A stretch of 38,902 bases of DNA, from contig SMXQ01000097.1 of the NCBI GenBank assembly GCA_004356985.1, positions 1-38,902 of the forward strand, written 5' to 3'. Position numbers and translations under genes: made by a program. The DNA comes from Alphaproteobacteria bacterium. GTDB lineage: Bacteria > Pseudomonadota > Alphaproteobacteria > SMXQ01. A model generated the notes under the pieces. The model was not told the DNA's origin. It saw nothing but the letters and a program-made list of their open reading frames with translations, and did not search any database. Below, one piece after another: positions 1 to 7,367 of the stretch; position 1 is the stretch's first letter, and each line of letters begins with the position of its first letter.

Positions 1-1145
1 CCAAGGCCGGTCAGGGGATCGGCCAGCAGCTGAAGCTCGGTGTCGGCGATGGCGCCGCCCACCCGGTTCCAGGTGTGCGACGCGTGTTCGTTCTGGGACA
101 GGTCGATGACCCGCTGGCGCTTGGCGTCCTTGGCCTTGTAGGCATGGCGGTTCTTGCCGTAGCCGCCGAGTGCCCAACGCACGTCGGCGCAGTCGATGGC
201 CAGCACCACGTCGGCCTTGGCCAGAACCTCGCGCGATCCGGTCAGGTTCTGGGGATGGCTGGTCGGCATGCAGACGAAGGTGCGGTCGTCGCGGTAGGCG
301 GCCCCCAACAGCTCCACCAATTCCTGGATCGGCTGGGTGGCCGCCGGCAGGTAGCCGACCCGGCCGCCGACGATCAGCGGGAAGCGCGCACGAACCAGTA
401 GTTCGACGGTCTTTTCGATTGCCTCGGCGCTCGCCGCCGGCGGCGGCGGGGCCTGGAAACAGCTCTGGTCGATGTCGTGGACGGTGATCGGGCTGGTGAG
501 TTCTTGTTCCTGGAGGCCGACGTCGAAGGCGATGTAGACCGGCCCCTTGGGCCCGGTATTGGCGATCTTGTAGCCCCGGGCGATGGAATCGAGCACCCCG
601 TCGACGGTGGTGGCCTCGTCGTCCCACTTGACGAAAGGCCGCACCAGCTCGCCCTGGGTATTGGCGGAATGGAGGTAGTCCACCGGCCCGCGCATGGCAT
701 GATCCGACGGGCCCGAGCCGCCCAGGATCAACACCGGCATGCCCGCGCAGTAGATGTTGAAAACCCCCATGGAGCCGTGCATCAGGCCGACCATGTCGTG
801 CAGGATGCAGAACGCCGGGCGGCCCGAGGCGGTGGCATAACCCTGGGCCATGGCGGCGACGTTGTCCTCATGGAGGCCGAGGATCACCTTGGGGGTCTTG
901 TTGGCGTTGTAATTGACGAGCGAATCCTGCAGCCCGCGAAAGCTCGATCCCGGGTTGAGGAAGGCGTAGGCGAAACCATAGCGGCTTAACAGCTCGGCGA
1001 CCGCGTCGGAACCGTATTCCGGGCGGTTGTGCTGGCGCGTCTTGACCGGAATCTCGACCCCTTGGGCGGCTGTTTTTTTAGGTGCTCGCGACGGGCGCTT
1101 GGCTTTGGTCTTCGCCGTGGTTTTTCTTTTGGCGGCGCGTGCCAT
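1..1145 (-). CDS. Thiamine-diphosphate-dependent enzyme, N-terminal part (cut by window edge)
   Basis: The first 381 codons are visible and the frame is still open at base 3, so the C-terminal TPP-binding domain lies outside the window. It belongs to the acetolactate synthase/benzoylformate decarboxylase superfamily: the PYR domain has the expected glutamate in 'LHEDNVAAMAQGYA', followed by the central domain ('GPKGPVYIAFDVGLQEQ', 'ADVVLAIDCADVRWALGG'). The first 20 residues are very Lys/Arg/Ala rich and then comes the enzyme core. The start at 1145 is supported by an AGGGTGGA ribosome site about 8 bases upstream. It is a clear paralogue of the complete TPP enzyme at 4480-6357, with the same layout and many shared blocks ('VGLMH', 'FVKWDDE', 'GLQEQ'). 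The family decarboxylates or ligates 2-oxo acids. The substrate is unknown. Confidence 0.85.
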   Translation of the reverse strand, partial: MARAAKRKTTAKTKAKRPSRAPKKTAAQGVEIPVKTRQHNRPEYGSDAVAELLSRYGFAYAFLNPGSSFRGLQDSLVNYNANKTPKVILGLHEDNVAAMAQGYATASGRPAFCILHDMVGLMHGSMGVFNIYCAGMPVLILGGSGPSDHAMRGPVDYLHSANTQGELVRPFVKWDDEATTVDGVLDSIARGYKIANTGPKGPVYIAFDVGLQEQELTSPITVHDIDQSCFQAPPPPAASAEAIEKTVELLVRARFPLIVGGRVGYLPAATQPIQELVELLGAAYRDDRTFVCMPTSHPQNLTGSREVLAKADVVLAIDCADVRWALGGYGKNRHAYKAKDAKRQRVIDLSQNEHASHTWNRVGGAIADTELQLLADPLTGL

Positions 1146-1295
1146 GATCGATTCCACCCTGTGTGTTCAAGTTGTTTATGGCGGCTAGATTACCACAGCG
1201 ATGAAGTGTCTGTGGTGCTTTGCGAACGATCCCCAACGCAATAACAAACCCCCGGGCCGAAACCCGAAGGTTGGTGGCATCGGTTTCGCGCCGTG

Positions 1296-1425
1296 TTACA
1301 TGCAGGCGATGGAGCCTGGCTTGCGGCCCTTATAGGTGACGATGAATTTTATGCCTTTCCCTTGGTTCCGGGCCTTTGATTTTGGGCTTTGGGAAATGGA
1401 CTTGGTTTTGAGCTCAGTTAGCATT
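1296..1425 (-). pseudogene. Decayed 3' end of a third Bug/TctC-type gene
   Basis: Read on the minus strand, this stretch ends in 'VTYKGRKPGSIACM' plus a TAA stop, against 'VTYKGRKLRVIACM' at the end of the intact Bug protein at 3052. The match continues upstream in the same frame for about 40 residues with no gap ('KTK......K.KA.....KG'). Just beyond the stop, a degraded copy of the C/G-rich terminator seen after the intact gene is also recognisable (about 1245-1270). The rest of the gene is gone: the frame opens at 1502 on top of the ribosome site of the amidohydrolase at 1517, and base composition is much lower in GC than in the intact copy. I read it as a relic of a duplicated transporter gene. 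A very short intact gene is less likely. Confidence 0.6.
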
Positions 1426-1516
1426 GGGAGTAACATTAACCCATTGCCGATGGCTGGACATTTCTTAAAGAACGGATCACGGATCATAAAAGCAGAAAAC
1501 AAGAGGGGATAAGCCC

Positions 1517-2599
1517 ATGATGATCGATGCCGATACTCACCTGAGAGAAGACTTTAATCTCGATGCGGTCTATCCGTTGGAGGGGAAATTCGCCGACCTG
1601 AGGCCAAGGTTGGTGAATGACGGCGCCTATCACCAGACGCGCTACCAACACCAGCTCAGCCCCTGGCCGGCAAAAGCGGAGAAAAGCCATTCGCACAAGA
1701 GCCTGTACGACCCCGGCCGTTGGGATGGGCGTATCGCCCGAATGCAGGTGGAATCCATGGATATGGAAAAACGCATGGAGGCCTTTCACGACGCCGGCAT
1801 CGACAAGCAGATCCTGTTTGGGACCAACATGGACGTGCCGGTCTTGAATCGGGGGGAACTCGGGGCGACGCTGTGCCGGCTTTATAACGATTGGGTGGCG
1901 GGCGTTGTCAAAGGCAATGAATCCACGCTTTACCCGGTCGGGTTGTTGCCCTTGGGCAGCCCCGAGTCCATGGCCGATGAACTGACACGCGTGGTGAGGG
2001 AACTCGGGTTCAAGGCGGCCGTGCTTGGAGCCTATTCACTGGATCATACCCTCGACGAAGATGTCTTCGACCCCTGTTACGCCAGGGCGGAGGAACTGGG
2101 GGTGCCACTGTTCGTGCATCCCAATTCCCGTGGTGAAATGACCAACCGGTTCAAGAATTTTTACATCATGCACACCATCGCCCGGCCGACCAACTGCACG
2201 GCGGCGCTGTTGGGGCTGGTGCTTGGCGGGGTATTCGAAAAATTCCCCAAGCTCAGGGTGGCCTTTTTCGAATGCAACACCGAATGGATGCTCTATTGGA
2301 TGCACCGCATGGATGCGACCTATGAAGTCCTGAAAGACGATTATGCGCCCTATCTCACCATGAAGCCGTCGGATTACGTGCGGAGAAATTGCCTGTTGAG
2401 TTGCGAATCCAATGAACCGAACCTGCCCCAGGCCATCGAAGAGATCGGCGAAGCCAATCTGGTGATGGCGTCGGACTATCCCCATTGGGATGCGGGGTTC
2501 CCCATGGTGGTGCAGGAATTCAAAGAGCGTACGGACCTGACCGACCGCCAAAAGCAGTTGATCACTTGTGAAAACATCCGTGAACTGATGGATATCTAG
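1517..2599 (+). CDS. Amidohydrolase-2 family protein (ACMSD-like)
   Basis: This 360-residue metal-dependent hydrolase or decarboxylase belongs to the amidohydrolase-2 family (PF04909), which includes aminocarboxymuconate-semialdehyde decarboxylase and gamma-resorcylate decarboxylase. The N-terminal metal motif is D6-T7-H8, the middle metal histidine is H201 in 'LFVHPNS', and the late aspartate is D320 in 'MASDYPHWD'. The start at 1517 has AGAGGGG at a good distance. A second ATG follows directly. GC content is visibly lower than in neighbouring genes, suggesting a different history. The stop codon TAG is the first three bases of the repeat element at 2597, so the original C-terminus may have been slightly longer. 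A paralogue of the same family lies at 36297. The substrate is unknown; aromatic carboxylates are typical for the family. Confidence 0.85.
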   Translation: MMIDADTHLREDFNLDAVYPLEGKFADLRPRLVNDGAYHQTRYQHQLSPWPAKAEKSHSHKSLYDPGRWDGRIARMQVESMDMEKRMEAFHDAGIDKQILFGTNMDVPVLNRGELGATLCRLYNDWVAGVVKGNESTLYPVGLLPLGSPESMADELTRVVRELGFKAAVLGAYSLDHTLDEDVFDPCYARAEELGVPLFVHPNSRGEMTNRFKNFYIMHTIARPTNCTAALLGLVLGGVFEKFPKLRVAFFECNTEWMLYWMHRMDATYEVLKDDYAPYLTMKPSDYVRRNCLLSCESNEPNLPQAIEEIGEANLVMASDYPHWDAGFPMVVQEFKERTDLTDRQKQLITCENIRELMDI

Positions 2600-2931
2600 A
2601 GCACTTTCCGACCAAATTGAATCGATTTGATGGGGCTCATCATGCGAAGCGTGCACGCACGACGGCTTCCAGGGTAGGCGCGGTTCGAAGCGCGATGCGG
2701 TGCATCGGGCGTCATGCGCAGCGTGCATCCGCACGACGGCCGCAACGCACCCTGGAAGTCGTCGTGTGGACACACGCTGCGCATGATGAGCCCCACCGCA
2801 GGCCGGGTGCTTTTGCCCCAAGGCGTCGTTGCGTATCTTTGCCGATGCCCCGCATCGCCATGCGACACGCGCCTAACCTTGGGGGAAAATCATCCCGGTC
2901 AAATGGTTCAATTTGGTTGGAAAATGCTCTA
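2597..2931. mobile_element. MITE-like repeat element, copy A (full)
   Basis: About 335 bases bounded by imperfect terminal inverted repeats of roughly 35 bases. The left end begins TAGAGCACTTTCCGACCAAA and the reverse complement of the right end begins TAGAGCATTTTCCAACCAAA. It has no coding capacity for a transposase. The interior holds short subrepeats built on CATGCG(A/C)AGCGTGCATCC at about 2641, 2713 and, inverted, 2761. The right half matches copy B (23018-23187) almost base for base in inverted orientation. Both ends are flanked by C/G so the element sits in a CTAG-like context. It is a non-autonomous, probably transposase-mobilised repeat. Confidence 0.75.
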
Positions 2932-2994
2932 GGAATACCGGGACGTCGAGACCAAGGTTCGCCGGCGGGATTACCGGTCCGCCCTGCCCGTCAT

Positions 2995-3028
2995 AAAAAA
3001 ACCCCCGGGACGCGAGGCCCGGGGGTTT
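2995..3028 (-). terminator. Rho-independent terminator of the Bug gene at 3052
   Basis: An 11-base perfect stem (2999-3009 with 3018-3028, core CCCCCGGG/CCCGGGGG) with an 8-base loop, followed on the minus strand by a run of T (A-run 2995-3001 on the plus strand). It lies 24 bases past the stop of the minus-strand gene. Confidence 0.85.
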
Positions 3029-3051
3029 GCCGTGGTGTCCCATGGCCGGCG

Positions 3052-4350
3052 TTACATGCAGGCGATGACCCTTAGTTTGCGGCCCTTGTAGGTGACCGTG
3101 CAGGTCATGCCTTTTTTCAGGGCAGCGGCCTTGGCCTTCTTACCACCGACGGTGATCTTGGTCTTCTTGACCTTGAGCCGCGCCTTGACCATTTCGCCCT
3201 TGGTCGACTTGCCCTTGAAGCGCAGCTTCTTGCCGTTAGCTTGGACCCGGGTCAGCTTTCCGGTGGCGGTGATCACCGGCAGCTTGACTATGGCGACCTT
3301 GCCCGGCGCCTGGGAGGCCTTCTGCAGCGCTTCGATGAGATCCGGCGGGGTGGCGTACATGTCCTTCAGCAGGGCCAACATTTCCTCGCCGTAGATCGGG
3401 TTGTGGCCCATCCGGCTCCTCTTCATGTCGGCTTTCAGTTGGGGATCCCTGCTCGCTTTCTTGAACGCTTCGAGTACCGCCTGAAAGCGTGCCTTGGGCA
3501 CCTTCGGCCCCATAAAGTAGGGATAACCGAATTCGTTCATGGCGAACTTCAGGTACAGGATCTTGCGGGTGCGTTCATCCTTGGCGAAATCGACCGCCCA
3601 GGGGACGTCCTTCAGCCGGGGGTCGGGGTTCTTCTTGGCCCCCATCTGGTAAAGGAGATGGAGCTTTCCTGCCTTTAACCTCTTGGAATTCGGTCCGCTC
3701 AACAGGGCCGACCAGGAATGGGTCGAGCGGCCCATGACCTCGCCCCGGTCCGCCGCGAGGTTGATCTCGCTCCCGCCCGGGTAGCCCGCGATCACCTTGA
3801 ACTTCATGCCGAGCAGGTTGCGCATCATGTGCGCGGCGGTGACCGAATCGGAAATGACGCCGGTGCCGCCGACGATGAATTGTTTCGTGTAAAGATCTTC
3901 GGCGGTCTTGATCCCATGCCCGGCCCAGGCGATGGCCAGGCTGGTTTCGCGGTTGAGCGAGCCCAGCCACTGCGCCTTCAAGGGATCCATCTTCAACTTG
4001 GACGTCTTGCCGGTCACGATCAAATCCACCGGCACGCTGCGCAGCGGCGCGCCGATGATGGTGCCATCCTGCTTGGCCACGTTGTAAACGTAATTGGCCA
4101 TCACCAGGGACCCGGCGCCGGTCATGTTTTTGCCGATGATTCGCGGATTGCCGGGAAGGTATTTCGCAATATAGCGGGCTGTCAGTCGTGCATAGCGGTC
4201 ATACCCGCCGCCCACCGAAACGCCGATCAGCATGGTCATCCGCTTGCCTCTGTAGAAATCGGAAATGGCGTCGGCATGTGTGGGCGCGGCCTGTAAAGAG
4301 ACCGCAAGGCCAACCGCGGCCACCGCGCCGAGTGCTGAAGTAGCTTTCAT
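3052..4350 (-). CDS. Bug/TctC-type tripartite tricarboxylate transporter solute-binding protein with extra C-terminal domain
   Basis: A 432-residue periplasmic protein. The signal peptide spans residues 1-27 (hydrophobic core, cleavage near 'THADA'). The TctC/Bug fold follows ('FYRGKRMTMLIGVSVGGGYD', 'LPGNPRIIGKNMTGAGS', 'VAKQDGTIIG'), the ligand-capture component of TTT transporters. Ordinary Bug proteins end at about 320-330 residues. Here about 75 Lys-rich, beta-looking residues are added, ending in a block with two cysteines ('GMTCTVTYKGRKLRVIACM'). The same added domain occurs in the Bug protein at 13388. The start at 4350 has GGGAG upstream and gives a proper signal peptide, whereas longer frames do not. 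It sits behind the TPP gene at 4480 but a strong terminator separates them. No TctA/TctB membrane genes are present in the window. Confidence 0.85.
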   Translation of the reverse strand: MKATSALGAVAAVGLAVSLQAAPTHADAISDFYRGKRMTMLIGVSVGGGYDRYARLTARYIAKYLPGNPRIIGKNMTGAGSLVMANYVYNVAKQDGTIIGAPLRSVPVDLIVTGKTSKLKMDPLKAQWLGSLNRETSLAIAWAGHGIKTAEDLYTKQFIVGGTGVISDSVTAAHMMRNLLGMKFKVIAGYPGGSEINLAADRGEVMGRSTHSWSALLSGPNSKRLKAGKLHLLYQMGAKKNPDPRLKDVPWAVDFAKDERTRKILYLKFAMNEFGYPYFMGPKVPKARFQAVLEAFKKASRDPQLKADMKRSRMGHNPIYGEEMLALLKDMYATPPDLIEALQKASQAPGKVAIVKLPVITATGKLTRVQANGKKLRFKGKSTKGEMVKARLKVKKTKITVGGKKAKAAALKKGMTCTVTYKGRKLRVIACM

Positions 4351-4433
4351 GTCATTCTCCCTGTGCCAAAATTCCCCCGCCGCGCCGGCGGGTTGCGTAG
4401 ACCGTGAAAAGCTAGCATATATCGGCGTTCGTG

Positions 4434-4474
4434 TGAAAAGGATGCGCCCGGCCCGGATGAGGGCCGGGCGCATC
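4434..4474 (-). terminator. Rho-independent terminator of the TPP enzyme gene at 4480
   Basis: A 14-base perfect stem (4441-4454 with 4461-4474, GATGCGCCCGGCCC and its complement), loop of 6, followed on the minus strand by CTTTTC. It begins 5 bases past the stop of the gene at 4480 and should separate it from the downstream Bug gene. Confidence 0.85.
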
Positions 4475-4479
4475 CTTGA

Positions 4480-6357
4480 TTACTTCTTTTCGCCCCGGCC
4501 GCCGTCGGAGCGCCGGCGCTCGGCGGGGTCGTCGGGCGCGACCCAGGCGTCGATCATGTAGCGTCCGCCGGCGGCCACCACCTTGCGCCCGCGGGCCAGC
4601 GCCGCGGCCAGCTCCTTGGCCGTCCTGACCGGGCCCTCGGCGTCGAAGCCCTGGGCGCGGGCCAACAGGGTGACGTCGGGCGCCGGGTCGTCGATGCGCA
4701 AGCCGATCCAGCGGTTTTCCGGCGCCCGGCCGCGCACTTCGGCGACGTGGTGCTGATGGGCCTCGTCGTTGAAGTACGAGTGGTTGTTCATCACCACCGC
4801 CAACAGCGGAATCCGCATCCGCGAGGCGGTCCACAGCGCGTTGACGCCCATGGCGTGGTCGCCGTCGCCCAGCATGGTCACCGGGATCCGGCCAAGGTCG
4901 CGATAGGCCAGCGCGCAGCCCACCGACTGGCCCGGACCGGAGCCGACGCCGCCGCCGGTGTCGTTGCCCGCGAAATCAAGCGGCGAGCGCCAGCGTGCGG
5001 CGGTGCCGGGGAATCCGGTCGAGAAATGACACAGCGAAAGCTTGGCGTCGCCGCAGACGAAGTTGGACATGGTGAGGTGGAAGTCCTGGGGGTCCATCGG
5101 CCCGCTGGTCTTGGGCTTGACCTTGGCGGCGGCGCTCTGCGTCCAGTGCCGCATGCGCTTGACGGCGGGCTTGAGCCGCGGCTTGCCGGTCGGCTTGCCC
5201 TTGACGCCGAGCTCGTCGAGCATTTGCTGGACGAAGGTGTCGGGATCGGCCAGCACGTTGATGTCCACCGCGGCCAGGGCCTGGTAATCCATGTTCCAGC
5301 CGTTGTGCAGGTATTGTTCCAGCGACACGTTGATCACTTCGGCGCCGATCGGCGTCTGGGTCTGGGCGTTGCCGGTGCAAAGACGCAGGAAGCCGGCGAA
5401 GTCGAGCCATCCCAGGTTCAGGATCAGGTCGGCCCGGTTGACCAAAGCCTTGTTCTCTTCCGGCGGGCGGACGCAGGGCGCGACCACGTGGGAGGGATGT
5501 TCGGTGGGGAACACGGACCCGGCGCGCAGGTTGGAAAGCACCGCGAATCCCAGCGTCTCGGCGAGCTTGACGCGATTGTCCCAGGCCGCCTGGCTGCGGT
5601 CTCCGCGCCCGACCAGCATCAACGGCAGCTTAGCCTTCTTGATGGCCGCGATCGCCTTGCGCACGGTGGCGCGGGTCGCCGCCGGCGGCGGCGCCGGCCG
5701 GTAGCGGTCGGGATCGGGAATCTTGACGTCGTTCTTGATGGTCTGTTCCTGCAATCCGGCGTCGAGACAGATATAGACCGGGCCTCGGGGCTTGGAGCAG
5801 GCGATTTGGTAGCCACGCAGCACCGATTCGATGGCCGCCTCGGCCGACTGGGGCTCGTCGTCCCATTTGATGAAGTTGCGGATCAGCGCGCCATGGTCCT
5901 TGGTGGTATGGATCCAGTCGATCCAGGGCCGCCGGTTGTTGGCGTCGATGGGGCCGTTGGCGCCGAACATCACCATGGGCGCGCGCCCCTCGAAGGCGCA
6001 GAAGATGGCCATGGAGGCGTGCATCAGGCCGACATTGGTATGAATGGCCACCGCCATGGGTTGGTCGGAAACCCGGGCATAGCCGTCGGCGATGGCGACC
6101 GAGTGTTCTTCGTGGAGGCAGATCAGCATCTGCGGGTTGGTATTGCCGAGGTAGTTGACGATGGAATCGTGAAAGCCGCGATAGCTGGCGCCGGGAACCA
6201 GGGCCATGTATTTGAAGTTGAGCCTTCGGGTCACCTCGGCGATGGCGTCCGACGCCCAGCCCATGCGGGGGTTGCCCAGCTTGACGGGACGGTCGAGCGC
6301 CGCCGTGGCATTGGAAGGTTTGGAGGTTGTGCTCCGCCTGCGTGTGGCTCTCGCCAT
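4480..6357 (-). CDS. Thiamine-diphosphate-dependent enzyme (complete)
   Basis: A 625-residue enzyme of the acetolactate synthase/benzoylformate decarboxylase superfamily. The PYR domain carries the cofactor-activating glutamate in 'CLHEEHSVAIADGYAR', the central domain lies around residues 200-370, and the PP domain has the TPP/Mg motif GDG (in 'LGDGDHAMGVNALW') followed at the usual distance by 'VVMNNHSYF'. The start at 6357 gives 'MARATRRRSTTSK', a basic tail like that of its paralogue at 1-1145. AGGGAGAG lies just upstream. An in-frame ATG 21 bases earlier is less well placed. A promoter with a duplicated -10 region is visible upstream (6445-6472) and a strong terminator directly follows the stop, so it can be its own transcript. 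The substrate is probably a 2-oxo acid. It is not a housekeeping acetolactate synthase. Confidence 0.88.
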   Translation of the reverse strand: MARATRRRSTTSKPSNATAALDRPVKLGNPRMGWASDAIAEVTRRLNFKYMALVPGASYRGFHDSIVNYLGNTNPQMLICLHEEHSVAIADGYARVSDQPMAVAIHTNVGLMHASMAIFCAFEGRAPMVMFGANGPIDANNRRPWIDWIHTTKDHGALIRNFIKWDDEPQSAEAAIESVLRGYQIACSKPRGPVYICLDAGLQEQTIKNDVKIPDPDRYRPAPPPAATRATVRKAIAAIKKAKLPLMLVGRGDRSQAAWDNRVKLAETLGFAVLSNLRAGSVFPTEHPSHVVAPCVRPPEENKALVNRADLILNLGWLDFAGFLRLCTGNAQTQTPIGAEVINVSLEQYLHNGWNMDYQALAAVDINVLADPDTFVQQMLDELGVKGKPTGKPRLKPAVKRMRHWTQSAAAKVKPKTSGPMDPQDFHLTMSNFVCGDAKLSLCHFSTGFPGTAARWRSPLDFAGNDTGGGVGSGPGQSVGCALAYRDLGRIPVTMLGDGDHAMGVNALWTASRMRIPLLAVVMNNHSYFNDEAHQHHVAEVRGRAPENRWIGLRIDDPAPDVTLLARAQGFDAEGPVRTAKELAAALARGRKVVAAGGRYMIDAWVAPDDPAERRRSDGGRGEKK

Positions 6358-6394
6358 GGTTTCTCTCCCTGAAGACATTCTGGTTGCGCGCTTC

Positions 6395-6456
6395 CGCGCG
6401 AAAGTGCGCGGATCATAGCAGCGACGGCGCGCGAAAGTGCGCGGATCATAGCAGCG
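6395..6456. repeat. 33-bp tandem repeat, two copies
   Basis: A 29-base block at 6395-6423 recurs exactly at 6428-6456 (period 33). On the minus strand each copy contains TATGATCC followed by a small hairpin CGCGC-ACTTTC-GCGCG. The duplication lies just upstream of the TPP gene at 6357 and copies its putative -10 element. Confidence 0.8.
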
Positions 6457-6472
6457 GCGGCCGTTCCGGCAA
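6445..6472 (-). promoter_or_regulatory. Candidate sigma-70 promoter of the TPP gene at 6357
   Basis: On the minus strand TTGCCG (6467-6472) and TATGAT (6445-6450) are separated by 16 bases, a reasonable housekeeping promoter. A second TATGAT (6412-6417) lies 33 bases downstream because of the tandem repeat, but lacks a good -35 box. Confidence 0.45.
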
Positions 6473-6518
6473 GCCCCGGAAGCGCTGCCCATGCGCCCCG
6501 ATTGGCGCGCTGGAAGGG

Positions 6519-7367
6519 TCAGCCGGGCGACAGGCGGATGGTGCCCAGGGTGATAGAATCGTCAAGCTCGAATTCCATGGTGTGGCCATGGAATCCGTCA
6601 TGGGCCACCTTGACGGTATAGCCGCCGCTGGCGGGATCGAGGCGGTCGATGCGGAAATCGCCGAAGGCGTCGGTCTCACACCGGGCCACCACGTCGTCGT
6701 CCTTGAGAAGGGTGACGGTGGCCCCATGGAGGCATTCCTCGACCCCCGAGATCTCGCCGGCGACCGATCCGGCGACCACGCATTTGGTGAACCTGTGCAG
6801 GTTTTTATAAAACACCCGGGGCTTGGTGGCCGCCTCTGGCTGCAATTCCTGCAGCCCTTCCTCGGCGCGGATGCGCCGCATTTCGGAATCCTCGACCTTG
6901 AGCGCGCGGAAGGCGCCGGTGGGGCAGGCGGTCGCCGCGCGCGGTTCATCCCAGCCGGCATCCAGGAGATGGGCATCGAAGGGCCAGGCCTGGGGGATGT
7001 TCAATTCCTCGTTCCAGAAGACCACGCCATAGGGGCAGGCTTCCATGATCTGCTTCTGGCCGACCGATTTTTCCGGGTCGATGATGACGATGCCGTCGTC
7101 GCGTTTGGTGACCGCCCCGTTCTCCGCCGCCTTGATGCAGGGCGCGTCGTCGCAGTGCTGGCACATGACCGGCAAATAGGCGACGTCCACCAGCGGCGGC
7201 TGGCCCCGTTCCTTGCGCTTAATATCGATCCAGCGATGCCCGTGCTTGGGCATTTCGGCGGCGATTCCCGGCCATTGGTTGCCGACGTATTCGTCCTGGG
7301 TGGCGAGGGTGCAAAGGTTGCAGTTGGTGCACTCGGCAACGTCGATGATGAGGTTCCACTTTTTCAT
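6519..7367 (-). CDS. Iron-sulfur (beta) subunit of a pyrogallol-phloroglucinol transhydroxylase-like molybdenum enzyme
   Basis: A 282-residue partner of the molybdopterin subunit at 7364. It has ferredoxin-type Cys motifs (C13, C16, C19; C69, C72, C77; C111 in 'ACPYG'; C148 in 'ACPTG') and a C-terminal transthyretin-like/Cna-B-like beta domain (about 210-282). This is the domain order of the Pelobacter transhydroxylase beta subunit. In that family 12 cysteines hold three [4Fe-4S] clusters. Here the fourth Cys of the first motif is T23, the CxxC pair is W128/D131 and the first Cys of the last group is A144. These four would have held one and the same cluster, so two clusters are predicted. The start codon overlaps the stop of the alpha gene by 4 bases (ATGA), with AAAGGA upstream, indicating translational coupling. 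There is no signal peptide. Longer upstream frames run through the alpha gene and are not used. Confidence 0.85.
   Translation of the reverse strand: MKKWNLIIDVAECTNCNLCTLATQDEYVGNQWPGIAAEMPKHGHRWIDIKRKERGQPPLVDVAYLPVMCQHCDDAPCIKAAENGAVTKRDDGIVIIDPEKSVGQKQIMEACPYGVVFWNEELNIPQAWPFDAHLLDAGWDEPRAATACPTGAFRALKVEDSEMRRIRAEEGLQELQPEAATKPRVFYKNLHRFTKCVVAGSVAGEISGVEECLHGATVTLLKDDDVVARCETDAFGDFRIDRLDPASGGYTVKVAHDGFHGHTMEFELDDSITLGTIRLSPG

Noticed and set aside
2617-3075. Apparent small proteins within the repeat element (also near 23079-23342)
   Set aside because: They recur only because the DNA repeat recurs, in several frames and orientations, and have no protein features.
4747-6372. 541-codon frame opposite the second TPP enzyme, and similar long antisense frames at 13352-14773 and 15148-16575
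   Set aside because: These are shadows of real genes, without homology or ribosome sites.
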